A stretch of DNA of 64,000 bases from Tsukamurella sp. PLM1 (GTDB taxonomy: Bacteria; Actinomycetota; Actinomycetes; Mycobacteriales; Mycobacteriaceae), in NCBI RefSeq assembly GCF_023168325.1, contig NZ_AP025688.1, positions 62,001-126,000 of the forward strand. Reading direction: 5' to 3'. Position 1 is the first letter of the stretch; every line of letters begins with the position of its first letter. This document shows positions 1 to 8,129 of this stretch, one piece after another. The position numbers were made by a program, and so were the translations under genes. A model generated the notes under the pieces. That model saw only the letters and a list, made by a program, of their open reading frames with translations, was not told the origin of the DNA and made no database searches.

Positions 1-279
1 CGGGTTCTGCCCGACCGCGGCGCAGAGCTTGCTCATGGTGGCCCGCGAGTGCGCGATGCCGAGGTCCGCCCGCCCCGCGAGGCCGTGCACTCCCTGCGCC
101 TTGAGCAGGAACAGGGTGATCTGCGAATCGACGTCGAGTTCGTTGCCCTCGACGGTGCGCGGGGTGCCCAGCCGCTGCTTCACGTGCACGGGCAGGCCGA
201 AAAGGGCCTTCGCCGCGCCCGCGACCAGCGGGGTGGGGATCTTCAGGGACAGCTTCTGGACGAGTGCGGTGAGCGCCAT
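1..279 (-). CDS. N-terminal fragment of probable alpha/beta-hydrolase (lipase/esterase type)
   Basis: The first 93 codons of a gene read leftward off the window edge, starting at ATG 279. The visible part opens with an amphipathic stretch (MALTALVQKLSLKIPTP), then KALFGLP and VEGNELDVDSQ followed by a leucine-rich helix. This N-terminal cap style is typical of actinobacterial alpha/beta-hydrolase-3 lipases, in which a substrate-access helix precedes the hydrolase core. The catalytic Ser-Asp-His residues would lie outside the window, so the assignment rests on N-terminal resemblance only. The DUF5313 gene lies immediately upstream on the same strand (22 bp away) and may share its transcript. 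Confidence 0.45.
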   Translation of the reverse strand, partial: MALTALVQKLSLKIPTPLVAGAAKALFGLPVHVKQRLGTPRTVEGNELDVDSQITLFLLKAQGVHGLAGRADLGIAHSRATMSKLCAAVGQNP

Positions 280-301
280 GCCGTTGATAGTAGGACGTGC
301 G

Positions 302-703
302 TCACGCGTCGCGCGGGCCGTACTTCTCGAGGTACTCGCGATGCAACTCCGCCTCCTTGAGGCGCTGCGCGTTGTCGATCATGTCGGGGTCCAGCCCGTG
401 GTGGCGCAGCCGGCCGCGCCGATAGATCTTGTTCAGCACGATCGAGAAGTACACGAACGGGATGAAGATCGGCAGCGTCATGGTCGCCTTCACCAGGATC
501 GTGGTGGGGAAGAACCAGAACGGGATCAGGATCAGGATGCAGGGGATCGCGAAGCGTACGACGGTGCGCAGCGCGGCGCGCGGGCCCACGAGGTCGTTGG
601 TGACCCACTCGTGCATCGACGCCGGCAGCACCTTCTTCCCGTAGGAGTACAGCACGTACTGCACAGGGTTGGGCTTGCTCCGGTCGTTGCTCATACCGTT
701 CAT
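302..703 (-). CDS. DUF5313 family membrane protein
   Basis: A protein of 133 aa (ATG 703; a second ATG at 694 gives 130 aa). It begins with a QYVLYSYGKKLP-like segment and carries HEWVTNDLVGPRAALRTVVRF, then two hydrophobic segments (residues about 54-68 and 72-90, ILILIPFWFFPTT and LPIFIPFVYFSI). It ends in a charged tail with RRGRLRHHGLDPD. This layout fits the actinobacterial DUF5313 family of small two-helix membrane proteins, whose function is unknown. Same strand as the lipase fragment downstream and divergent from the TetR gene at 835. Confidence 0.75.
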   Translation of the reverse strand: MNGMSNDRSKPNPVQYVLYSYGKKVLPASMHEWVTNDLVGPRAALRTVVRFAIPCILILIPFWFFPTTILVKATMTLPIFIPFVYFSIVLNKIYRRGRLRHHGLDPDMIDNAQRLKEAELHREYLEKYGPRDA

Positions 704-820
704 GATCCCACCGCGGGCACCGCGGAAGCGAGGGGGTGTCGCGTGCTGTGACGTCGTCCGTGAGCGACGAAAACCGGACGCGTATCGCCGTCAAGAAGGC
801 ATCCGAACCATTCGAAAGCC

Positions 821-826
821 TAGAAT
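821..826 (+). promoter_or_regulatory. Putative -10 box of a leaderless promoter for the TetR gene
   Basis: TAGAAT ends 8 nt before the in-frame GTG at 835. In actinobacteria a TANNNT box at this distance usually marks a transcript that starts at or next to the start codon. It is the main reason for choosing GTG 835 over the in-frame start at 736. Confidence 0.5.
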
Positions 827-834
827 CGGACGTT

Positions 835-1449
835 GTGAGTCCCGGCAGAAACGATCAGACCGCGCAGAGCATCCTGTCTGCGGCGGTGGCGAGCATCGGC
901 AGCGTCGGTATCTCGCGCACAACGATGGAGCACGTGGCGAACCTCGCGGGCATCGGTGTGGCCACCGTCTACCGGCGGTTCAACCGCAAGGACAACCTCG
1001 TCCAACAGGCCATCCGATACGAGGCCGAGCAGCTGCTCAAGACGGTGGAACAGCAGGTCGTGGGCCTGCCGACGGTGGAGGAGGCCCTCACCGAGGGCTT
1101 CGTCGCGTTCCTGCGCGAAGCGCACCGTCGGCCCCTGATCCGGGGCATCGGCGACGGCAACGTGGTCGTGGGCCTGCCCATGATCGCGCAGGGCGGCGGC
1201 ATGCTCATCGAGATCGGCCGGGAGTTCGCCGCGAACATCATCGCCGGCTTCCAGGCCACGGGCGATCTCCCCGAGTTCGACCCGAAGCCGATCGCGGAGA
1301 TCTTCGCGCGGATCGGGCACTCGGTGCTGCTCGCGCCCGACGGCCTGATCAGCTTCGACGATCCGTACACCGCCGGCCGCGTGGTCCGCGAGTGCCTGAT
1401 GCCCGCGATCTCCGCCCACACCGCGGCGGCCTCGGGGGACGCGCCGTGA
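835..1449 (+). CDS. TetR/AcrR family transcriptional regulator
   Basis: A 204-aa regulator. The N-terminal helix-turn-helix is recognisable from AAVASIGSVGISRTTMEHVA and IGVATVYRRFNRKDNLV (about residues 15-60), the standard TetR DNA-binding signature. The C-terminal ligand domain resembles no specific subfamily I can name. Start GTG 835 is preferred because of the TAGAAT box just upstream; the open frame extends to 736. The stop overlaps the start of the acetyltransferase gene by 4 nt, and BluB follows with another overlap, so the three genes form one operon. Ligand and targets are unknown. Confidence 0.8.
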   Translation: MSPGRNDQTAQSILSAAVASIGSVGISRTTMEHVANLAGIGVATVYRRFNRKDNLVQQAIRYEAEQLLKTVEQQVVGLPTVEEALTEGFVAFLREAHRRPLIRGIGDGNVVVGLPMIAQGGGMLIEIGREFAANIIAGFQATGDLPEFDPKPIAEIFARIGHSVLLAPDGLISFDDPYTAGRVVRECLMPAISAHTAAASGDAP

Positions 1450-1964
1450 TCCGCCCCGCCCGGCCCGCCGACGTCCCGGAGATCCTCACGATGATCGCCG
1501 AGCTCGCCGCGTACGAGAGGGAACCCGACGCGGCCGTCGCCACCGCCGCGCAGCTCGACGCCGCGCTGTTCGGGCCCGCCCCGGCCGTGTTCGCGCGCAT
1601 CGCCACCGAGCCGACGGGATCCGGCGATGCGGAATCGATCGTCGGGATGGCCGTGTACTTCCGGACGTTCTCCACCTGGACGGGGACGCACGGGATCTGG
1701 CTCGAGGACCTGTACGTGCGGCCCGGCGCCCGCGGCGGCGGGCACGGCAAGCGGCTGCTGGCGGCCCTCGCGCAGGAGTGCGCCGCGAACGGGTACCAGC
1801 GATTGGAGTGGACCGTCCTCGACTGGAACGCGCCCGCCATCGGCTTCTACCGCTCGATCGGTGCGGTCCCGATGGACGAGTGGACCACCCAGCGGCTCAC
1901 CGGTGAGGCCCTCGAGGCGCTCGCCGCCTCGGCCGTCCCGTCCGTTGCCGCCGACGGTGCCTGA
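1446..1964 (+). CDS. GNAT family N-acetyltransferase
   Basis: A protein of 172 aa starting at GTG 1446, inside the stop codon of the TetR gene. It has the GNAT fold landmarks: IRPARPADVPEIL at the N terminus, a beta-4 strand DLYVRPGARGGGHGKRL (acetyl-CoA pyrophosphate-binding loop, RGGGHGKR, about residue 100) and a C-terminal WNAPAIGFYRSIGA segment. The pattern is close to diamine/SSAT-like acetyltransferases (LEDLYV...GxG and NxxAIxFY), so a small amine substrate is plausible but not shown. Translationally coupled to the genes on both sides. Confidence 0.8.
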   Translation: MIRPARPADVPEILTMIAELAAYEREPDAAVATAAQLDAALFGPAPAVFARIATEPTGSGDAESIVGMAVYFRTFSTWTGTHGIWLEDLYVRPGARGGGHGKRLLAALAQECAANGYQRLEWTVLDWNAPAIGFYRSIGAVPMDEWTTQRLTGEALEALAASAVPSVAADGA

Positions 1965-2605
1965 TGGACGTCTTCGAGGCCATCCTGCGGCGGCGCGACG
2001 TACGCAACGAGTTCGCGGGTGAGGTGATCGACGAGGACCGGCTCACCCGGATCCTGCGGGCCGCGCACAGCGCGCCGAGCGTCGGCAACACCCAGCCCTG
2101 GGATTTCGTGGTGGTGCAGGATCCGGACACGCTGGCCCGGTTCGCCGCGCACGTCGGGCGATGCCGAGACGACTTCGCGGCGTCGCTCCCGGCCGACCGC
2201 AAGGACACGTTCAACCCGATCGTGATCGAGGGGATCGAGGCCTCGCGGACCGGCGTGGTGGTCACCTACGACCCGACCCGCGGCGGGGCGCACATCCTGG
2301 GCCGGCACACCGTCGACGAGACGGGGCATCTGTCGGTGGCGCTCGCCATCCAGAACCTGTGGCTGGCGGCCACGGCCGAGGCGGTCGGCGTCGGCTGGGT
2401 GTCGTTCTACCACGAGGACTTCCTGCGCGACCTGGTCGGCGTGCCGGAACACGTGCACGTCGTTGCATGGTTGTGCGTCGGTCCCGTCACCAGTCTCCAG
2501 ACCGTCCCCGACCTGGAACGATTCGGTTGGCGTGACCGGCGCCCACTCGCCGACGCGGTGCATCGGGAGCGGTTCGCGAACGAGGATGTCGGATCCGATC
2601 GCTAG
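1964..2605 (+). CDS. bluB: 5,6-dimethylbenzimidazole synthase (BluB-type nitroreductase fold)
   Basis: A protein of 213 aa overlapping the acetyltransferase stop (TGATG). It shows the BluB form of the nitroreductase fold: ILRRRDVRNEF near the N terminus (FMN phosphate binding), the SAPSVGNTQPWDF segment at about residue 40, TRGGAHILGRHT in the middle and VGWVSFYHEDFLRDLVGVP toward the C terminus. In the known pathway BluB cannibalises reduced FMN with oxygen to make the lower ligand of cobalamin. No other cobalamin genes are nearby, so the operon context with a TetR and an acetyltransferase does not help. A generic nitroreductase is the alternative. Confidence 0.75.
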   Translation: MDVFEAILRRRDVRNEFAGEVIDEDRLTRILRAAHSAPSVGNTQPWDFVVVQDPDTLARFAAHVGRCRDDFAASLPADRKDTFNPIVIEGIEASRTGVVVTYDPTRGGAHILGRHTVDETGHLSVALAIQNLWLAATAEAVGVGWVSFYHEDFLRDLVGVPEHVHVVAWLCVGPVTSLQTVPDLERFGWRDRRPLADAVHRERFANEDVGSDR

Positions 2606-2636
2606 ACTGCGGAAACCAGGCGAGGGGATCTTCCAC

Positions 2637-3977
2637 GTGAGTTTGTTCAACGAGCGCGTCGGCCGGCGTGCGGTACTGGTCGGCGCGGCCGCGGCGGTTC
2701 CGCTGGCGGTCGCGGGATGCACGATCGGCGATCTGGGCGGGTCGGGCGAGAGTCAGGGCCCCACCGCGCCGCCGCCCGATCCGGCGGAGGTCACCTTCGC
2801 GCCTGCGGACGCGGCGAAGGACGTGGCGCCGATCGCTCCGGTCACGGTGTCGATCGCCAAGGCGACGCTGGGCACTGTCACCGTCACGGACGCCGAGGGC
2901 AAGCAGGTCGAGGGTGCGCTGTCGACCGACATGCTGTCCTGGAAGTCGTCGGCGCCGCTCGCGTACAACGCGACCTACACGGTGGTCGTGAAGTACGAGA
3001 CGCTGGGCGAGCAGCGCGAGAAGCGCAGTACGTTCTCCACCGTCGTCGTGAACGAGACGAACAAGACGCTGCCGTACTTCGAGAACACGGGCGGGCTCTC
3101 GCTCAACGACGGTGCCGTCTACGGGGTCGGGCAGGTGGCCGTCGTCCACTTCGACGAGCCGATCCAGGACAAGGCCGCGGCGCAGAAGCTGCTGAAGGTG
3201 ACCACCACCCCCGCCGTCGAGGGCGCTTGGATGTGGACCACCGCGCAGACCGTGGCGTGGCGACCCAGGGACTACTACCCGTCGGGCACGAAGGTCTCGA
3301 TCGAGGCGAACGTGTTCGGCAGGCAGGTGAGCCCGGGGCTGTGGGGCGAGAAGGACGTGGCGATCTCGTTCAGCATCGGCGAATCGCACGTGTCCATCGC
3401 CGACGACAACACCAAGCAGGTGCAGGTCTTTGTCAACGGCCAGATGGTGCGGTCCATGCCCACGTCGATGGGCCAGGGCGGCAACGAGGTGATCAACGGC
3501 AAGACGTTCCACTTCTGGACTCAGCGCGGCGTGTACACCGTGCTGGACAAGGCGAACCCCGTGATCATGGACTCGTCCACCTACGGCCTGCCGATCAACT
3601 CGCGGTTGGGCTACAAGCAGACCATCGGCTGGGCCACGCGCATCAGCAACGACGGCATCTACCTGCACGCGCTGGATAACATCGGAGCGCAGGGCGTCCG
3701 CAACGAGTCGCACGGTTGCCTCAACCTGAGCCCCGCGAACGCGCAGTGGTTCTTCGGCCTGTCGCAGCCGGGCGACGTGGTGGAGGTCCGCAACACCGGC
3801 GGCCCCGCCCTCGAGCAGTGGCAGAACGGCGACTGGTCCGTGCCGTGGGCCACCTGGGTCGGCGGCGGCGCGCTGCCCGCGGGGGAGCAGGACGACGGTG
3901 CCGAGACCACGTCCGCGGCGCCCTCTCCGTCGGCGGCGCCGTCATCGGACGATCCGAATGCGGACGTTCCGAACTAG
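2637..3977 (+). CDS. L,D-transpeptidase lipoprotein with Ig-like domain (LdtB type)
   Basis: A protein of 446 aa from GTG 2637, downstream of a GAGGGG ribosome site. It has a twin-arginine-like/lipoprotein leader (GRRAVLVGAAAAVPLAVAGC; lipobox Cys about residue 28). A bacterial Ig-like region follows, then a YkuD catalytic domain with the SHGCLN motif (catalytic Cys about residue 361) and a Ser/Pro-rich tail. Enzymes of this architecture (LdtMt2 family) make 3-3 cross-links in mycobacterial peptidoglycan and are the targets of carbapenems. A TAGACT box at 2602-2607 may be its promoter. The acidic Ser/Pro tail (about 35 residues) is longer than usual. Confidence 0.9.
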   Translation: MSLFNERVGRRAVLVGAAAAVPLAVAGCTIGDLGGSGESQGPTAPPPDPAEVTFAPADAAKDVAPIAPVTVSIAKATLGTVTVTDAEGKQVEGALSTDMLSWKSSAPLAYNATYTVVVKYETLGEQREKRSTFSTVVVNETNKTLPYFENTGGLSLNDGAVYGVGQVAVVHFDEPIQDKAAAQKLLKVTTTPAVEGAWMWTTAQTVAWRPRDYYPSGTKVSIEANVFGRQVSPGLWGEKDVAISFSIGESHVSIADDNTKQVQVFVNGQMVRSMPTSMGQGGNEVINGKTFHFWTQRGVYTVLDKANPVIMDSSTYGLPINSRLGYKQTIGWATRISNDGIYLHALDNIGAQGVRNESHGCLNLSPANAQWFFGLSQPGDVVEVRNTGGPALEQWQNGDWSVPWATWVGGGALPAGEQDDGAETTSAAPSPSAAPSSDDPNADVPN

Positions 3978-4296
3978 GGCACACCGGGCGCGATCGGTGG
4001 GCCATTGCGGCGCACGGTCGGCACCCGCGAACGCGCGACTCTCGGATTCTGACCGTTGAGGACACGCAGCGTGAGGACACGTCGCTCTGCGCGAGGCCGA
4101 GGACGCGGCGTGTGGTGGGGGCTCGATCGCCGTGTCCCCCATGGGAAGCCTGGTCGTCACGTGCGGCCCGGTCAGGTCACACATGTCCGGAAAGGCCAGA
4201 ATCCGAGGGGCGTTGGATCGCCCTAGCCACCCTCGGCGGACGTTCCCGCCGTAGCCGTCGCGAACAGCGTCACCTCGCGCTGCGCGACCGCGACGC
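3978..4296. other. Intergenic region without a supported gene
   Basis: About 320 bp between the convergent L,D-transpeptidase and MFS genes. I see no ribosome site with a convincing frame, no tRNA-like fold and no clear terminator with a T-run. Open frames crossing it have no recognisable protein content. Confidence 0.5.
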
Positions 4297-5517
4297 CTAC
4301 GCGGCGACGGCGGACCGTCGACCGCGGATGCCGATGACAGCGGCCAGCAGGCAACCGGATCCGACGGCGGCGGCGAACCAAGGGAAGATCGCGGCGGTGC
4401 CGTACCCGGTGGCGAGGTATCCGGCGATCACGGTCGGGACGCCCATCGCGAGGTAACCGAGCAGGTAGTACGCGCTCATCACCTGGCCGCGGGCGTGCGC
4501 GGGAGCCACCGCGGACAGGTGGCGCAGCGAGCCGCCGAACGCGAGGCCGAAGGTCGCGCCCAGCAGCACGGTGTCCAGGACGATCAACCACGTCTCGCCG
4601 TGACGCACCGCGAACACGGCGAGCGCGAGGGAGGCCACGAGGCCCAGGTCGCCGACGATGGCGGTGGGGCGCGGGGCGAAGCGGCCGCCGATGTACTGCG
4701 AGATCGCGGCAGCCACGGCCATCGTCGCCACCAGTACCCCGGTGAACATCACCGAATGGTGCCCCGTCACGTGCTGGACCAGCGCCGGGTACAGGCTGAG
4801 GAACACGCCCAGCACCGACCACGCGGTCACGATGCCGATGCCCGAGAACACGAAGTCCGCGGCGATCTCGCCCGGCACCTGCGGCTTGGACAGCCGCACG
4901 CGCCCGCCGGTGCGGCCCGTGTGCGGCTCGATCAGGGCGATCACGCCGACCAGGATCACCAGCACCACCACGCCCATCGCGGCGAACGGCGTGCGGAGCG
5001 GGTTCGGTGCGTACTGCGCGACCGCCGCGGCGGTGATCGCAGTGGCGGCGATCCCGACGTTCAGGAACACCCCGGACAGCATGCCGTTGCGGGCACCGTC
5101 GTGCGGCCGGACGTCCAGCAGCGCCGCGCCGGCGACCACGGTGATTGAGCCGATCGCGGCGCCGTGCAGGAAGCGCGCCAGGATGAGCTGCCACTCGGCG
5201 CCCGCGACCAGGAACAGCACGAGGCCGGCGAGGATCGTGGCGACCGCGACGAGCAGCACGGGCTTGCGGCCGATGGCGTCGGAGATCGGCCCCACGGTGA
5301 GCGCCGCGCCCAGAGCGCCGATCGCGTACACCGCGAACACGACGGTGGTCGACAGCGCCGAGAGATGCCATTCCTGCTGGTAGATCGGGTACAGCGGCGA
5401 GGGCAGGCCGGACACCCCGAGGGCCAATGCAAGCAGCGTGAGCAGCAGCGCGAACGCCCAGCGCTGCGGGTGCACGGTGCGCAGCGGCGGTCCCTCGGTC
5501 TGCGCGGCGATGCTCAT
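4297..5517 (-). CDS. MFS transporter, 12-TM drug/sugar efflux type
   Basis: A protein of 406 aa starting at ATG 5517 (MSIAAQTEG); upstream in-frame codons lack a ribosome site. About twelve hydrophobic segments are visible, with the MFS loop 2-3 signature VGPISDAIGRKPVLL at about residue 75 and LARFLHGAAIGS in helix 4. The substrate cannot be told. It is divergently arranged with an ArsR-type regulator, and two operator-like repeats lie in the 104-bp gap. The pump is therefore probably repressed by that regulator and induced by its ligand. Confidence 0.85.
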   Translation of the reverse strand: MSIAAQTEGPPLRTVHPQRWAFALLLTLLALALGVSGLPSPLYPIYQQEWHLSALSTTVVFAVYAIGALGAALTVGPISDAIGRKPVLLVAVATILAGLVLFLVAGAEWQLILARFLHGAAIGSITVVAGAALLDVRPHDGARNGMLSGVFLNVGIAATAITAAAVAQYAPNPLRTPFAAMGVVVLVILVGVIALIEPHTGRTGGRVRLSKPQVPGEIAADFVFSGIGIVTAWSVLGVFLSLYPALVQHVTGHHSVMFTGVLVATMAVAAAISQYIGGRFAPRPTAIVGDLGLVASLALAVFAVRHGETWLIVLDTVLLGATFGLAFGGSLRHLSAVAPAHARGQVMSAYYLLGYLAMGVPTVIAGYLATGYGTAAIFPWFAAAVGSGCLLAAVIGIRGRRSAVAA

Positions 5518-5541
5518 GGGACTGCCTCCGGTGTAGGGTTG

Positions 5542-5599
5542 GGTTCGACGATCATCGAACCATCTCGCACAGTACACCTGGTTCGACGAGGATCAAACC
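5542..5599. promoter_or_regulatory. Two tandem operator-like sites between MFS pump and ArsR gene
   Basis: Site 1 (5542-5561) reads GGTTCGACGATCATCGAACC, a palindrome except for one mismatched pair. Site 2 (5580-5599) reads GGTTCGACGAGGATCAAACC, 16 of 20 identical to site 1. They are 38 bp apart start to start, on nearly the same DNA face, and lie between divergent genes. This is the expected arrangement for ArsR autoregulation plus pump repression. Confidence 0.65.
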
Positions 5600-5621
5600 G
5601 TTGTCTCAGGGAACGAGAACC

Positions 5622-5951
5622 ATGACCGACACGCCCGTCGCCCCGCTGCACACAGTGCTCACCGCGCTCGCCGACCCGGTGCGCCTGGAGATCGTGCGCC
5701 GCCTGCACCGCGCGCAGCGAGCGACGGCATGTGCCGACCTCTACGACGGCGTGACCAAGGCCACCGCCAGCCACCACTTCAAGGTGCTGCGCGAGGCCGG
5801 CATCACCCGCCGCGACGACATCGGTGCCCACGCCCGCCAACTGCTCCGCGCGGAGGACGTGGACCGCGCCTACCCCGGCCTGCTCGAGGCAGTCGTCACC
5901 GCCGCCGACCAGGAAGCGGCCGCAGCGCCACCAGTGCCAGCCACACCGTGA
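5622..5951 (+). CDS. ArsR/SmtB-family winged-helix regulator
   Basis: A protein of 109 aa from ATG 5622. The winged helix is clear: LTALADPVRLEIVRRLHRA (helices 1-2), then a recognition region KATASHHFKVLREAGITRRDDIGAHARQLLR. Residues of the known metal sites (ELCVCDL or C-terminal DxHxxxxxxxHxxE) are absent, so a non-metal ligand is likely, as in the many ArsR members paired with MFS pumps. The 3' end overlaps the convergent DUF998 gene by about 55 nt. Two palindromic repeats just upstream are its probable operators. Confidence 0.85.
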   Translation: MTDTPVAPLHTVLTALADPVRLEIVRRLHRAQRATACADLYDGVTKATASHHFKVLREAGITRRDDIGAHARQLLRAEDVDRAYPGLLEAVVTAADQEAAAAPPVPATP

Positions 5952-6593
5952 GCGCGAGGATCTGCAGGCGCTGCGCCAAGCCCAGGTAGAGCGCGGGTTC
6001 GACCATCGCGGCCAGCGTCCACCCCGTGGCCGCGAGGTACGCGATTCCCGCCGCGAGCGCGGCCAGGGCACTGTCGAACCCGGGACGGGTTCGATTCGGC
6101 CCGCTCGCGCCGCTCCCGGCGCCGGGCGGATTCGGCCCGCGTGTCCCGCGCCGCCACAGGATCCACCCCACCACCGCCACCACCCCGCCGAACCCCGCGG
6201 CACCCGACGAGAAGGCGTGCCCGGCGTGCGTGAGCGGCACCAGGCCGGCCGCCTCGCGCGCGGCGCAGGCCGTATCCGCGGTGGGGGTGCACGACAGCGG
6301 TAACAGCGCGTCGCAGATCGTGGCGACGCCCAGCAGCACCATGCCGCCCAGCGCGATCCGCGCCGGCCGGGACGAGGTCGCGCAGCGCCCCAGCACAGTG
6401 CGGCCGCGACCACGAAGCACGCGCCGGCCAGGATGTCGGTGGCCCGGAACAGCTTCGCGAACGGCTGGCCCGCGGCCCCGATCTCGCTGACGTACGAGCG
6501 CAGCACGCTCAGCTCCGAGCCCAGCGACGGCGCGATCAGCCACGCTGAGTACAGGACCGCGCCGGCGAGGAGCACGAGGCGGGCGCGGCGCAT
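5896..6593 (-). CDS. DUF998 family membrane protein (frame broken once)
   Basis: Two frames join into one DUF998-like protein of about 232 aa. The N-terminal part from ATG 6593 reads MRRARLVLLAGAVLYSAWLI, then SYVSEIGAAGQPFAKLFRATD and a second helix. The C-terminal part continues in another frame with ARIALGGMVLLGVATICDALLPL, then THAGHAFSSGAAGFGG and further helices. The switch falls at a run of four C on the plus strand (6388-6391); one more base restores a single frame. Six or so membrane helices are visible. DUF998 proteins are uncharacterised. The 3' end overlaps the convergent ArsR gene. Confidence 0.65.
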
Positions 6594-6793
6594 GGCCCCC
6601 AACGTACCCACGCACGGACCTAGCGCTGGCGCAATCGTGACCATCCAACGGCTTCGGAACATTCACATGCTATTAGTATGTATTACTTCGTGAACCTCAC
6701 GCCCCCGGCGTCGCGAGCGGCCGGCCCCGGATTGCGACACGGCTGTGACATTCGTGGGGCGGTACGGAGTCGGGCGGGCGACGATGGTGGACA
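6594..6793. other. Divergent promoter region, AT-rich patch
   Basis: This 200-bp gap separates the DUF998 gene from the PAP2-like gene. It contains an unusually AT-rich patch at about 6664-6686 with the imperfect palindrome ACATGCTATTAGTATGT, a possible promoter or operator. Nothing else is recognisable. Confidence 0.4.
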
Positions 6794-7456
6794 ATGCTCG
6801 GCGTCATGTTCGCAACCACACGTCCCTGGACCGCCGCGACGACGGCCGTCGTCACCGCGCTGGCGTTCGCCGGGCTCTACCTCGCCGTCGTCCACACGCA
6901 GGCGGGCCAGCTCGTCGATCACGAACTCATGCGGATGATCTCCTCGGCGTTCGGGGTGACGAGCCCCGTCGAGGGCGCGCTGGGCCGGTACCAGCTCCCG
7001 ATGCTCGCGGCCGGCGGCCTCCTCGTGGCCGGGGTCGTCGCAAGTCGCAGGGCGAAGACCGTCGCCGTCTCCGCGGTGCTCGTGCTCAGCACGACGGTCG
7101 TGGGGGCGTACGTGCTCAAGGCCCTGCTCGAGCGCCGCTCCTTCGGCATCGGCCCGGAGCTCAATTCCTTTCCGTCGAACACCGTCGCGGTGGTCGCGGC
7201 GCTCGCGGTGATCCTGGTCGGCTCCGCCGCCCGGCGCTATCGGACCGCGGCGTTCCTCGTCGCGGCGGCGACCGGGAGCGTGGTCTCGGTGCTGGTCGTC
7301 GCCCAACAGTGGCACCGTCCCGGCGATGTCCTGGGAGCATGGTTGGTGGCCGTCGGCGCCGCCGCGGTGGTCCGGGTCGGTCAGGCCGCCTGGGCCTGGA
7401 CCTCCGACGTGGAAGGGAGCCTCACGGGTGGTCAGGCTGCTGCTCATCGAGGATGA
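6794..7456 (+). CDS. PAP2-superfamily membrane protein with altered active-site motif
   Basis: A protein of 220 aa (an ATG at 6806 is an equally likely start). Five to six hydrophobic segments are seen. PAP2 landmarks are KALLERRSFG (motif 1 region), SFPSNTVAVVAAL (motif 2 region) and QQWHRPGDVLGAW (motif 3, with its His and Asp). Motif 2 is normally PSGH; here it is PSNT, so the catalytic His of that motif is missing and phosphatase activity is doubtful. The gene overlaps the response regulator by 29 nt, suggesting co-expression with the two-component system and a role in envelope lipid or undecaprenyl phosphate sensing or metabolism. Confidence 0.7.
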   Translation: MLGVMFATTRPWTAATTAVVTALAFAGLYLAVVHTQAGQLVDHELMRMISSAFGVTSPVEGALGRYQLPMLAAGGLLVAGVVASRRAKTVAVSAVLVLSTTVVGAYVLKALLERRSFGIGPELNSFPSNTVAVVAALAVILVGSAARRYRTAAFLVAAATGSVVSVLVVAQQWHRPGDVLGAWLVAVGAAAVVRVGQAAWAWTSDVEGSLTGGQAAAHRG

Positions 7457-8129
7457 CCAGGCGATCGTCGACGCGCTGACGCTGTCGCTCGGCCGGCTCG
7501 ACCATACGGTCGAGCACCTGGGGGCGGCGCCCGAGGACCTCGAGCAGCGGGTCGCGGCCACCGACGCGGTGATCCTCGACGTCGGTCTTCCGGGCGAGGA
7601 CGGCTTCGCCGTGTGCCGCCGGATCCGCCGCTCGAGCGCGGTCCCGATCCTGATGCTCACCGCCCGCTCCGACGACATCGACACCGTCGCGGGGCTCGAG
7701 GCCGGTGCCGATGACTACGTGGTCAAGCCGGTGAGCCCCCGCGTGCTCGACGCCCGGATCAAGGCCGCGCTGCGCCGTTCCGCCCCGGCCGCGGAACCCG
7801 CGCCGGCACCGTCGAGCGAGGCGACGGCACCGTCGAACGACGGCCCGCTGACCGTCGACCGGGCCGGAGCCGAAGTGCTGCGGGACGGTGCGCCCCTGCC
7901 GCTCACGCCCACCGAGAAGCGGCTGATCTACGCGTTCGCCGACCATCCCGGGCAGGTGCTCAGCCGGGAGCAGCTGCTCGCGATGGCCTGGAACCAGGAC
8001 TTCCTGGGCGATTCGCGCCTGGTGGACAATGCGATCCTGCGCCTGCGCCCCAAGATCGATCCGCCCGACGGGCCCAGCCACATCGAGACGGTCCGCGGGT
8101 TCGGCTACCGGTTCCGGCCCGCGCCGTGA
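7428..8129 (+). CDS. OmpR-family response regulator
   Basis: A protein of 233 aa from GTG 7428, overlapping the PAP2-like gene. The receiver domain has the acidic pair IEDD (residues 8-10), phospho-acceptor Asp51 in VILDVGLPGEDG, the conserved Thr/Ser region MLTAR and Lys in VVKPVS. An Ala/Pro-rich linker leads to a winged-helix output domain ending in IETVRGFGYRF. It overlaps the histidine kinase start by 4 nt (GTGA), so regulator and kinase form a standard pair. Confidence 0.92.
   Translation: MVRLLLIEDDQAIVDALTLSLGRLDHTVEHLGAAPEDLEQRVAATDAVILDVGLPGEDGFAVCRRIRRSSAVPILMLTARSDDIDTVAGLEAGADDYVVKPVSPRVLDARIKAALRRSAPAAEPAPAPSSEATAPSNDGPLTVDRAGAEVLRDGAPLPLTPTEKRLIYAFADHPGQVLSREQLLAMAWNQDFLGDSRLVDNAILRLRPKIDPPDGPSHIETVRGFGYRFRPAP

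Noticed and set aside
3978..4296. Small open frames in the gap after the L,D-transpeptidase
   Set aside because: No ribosome site and no coherent protein features in any frame.
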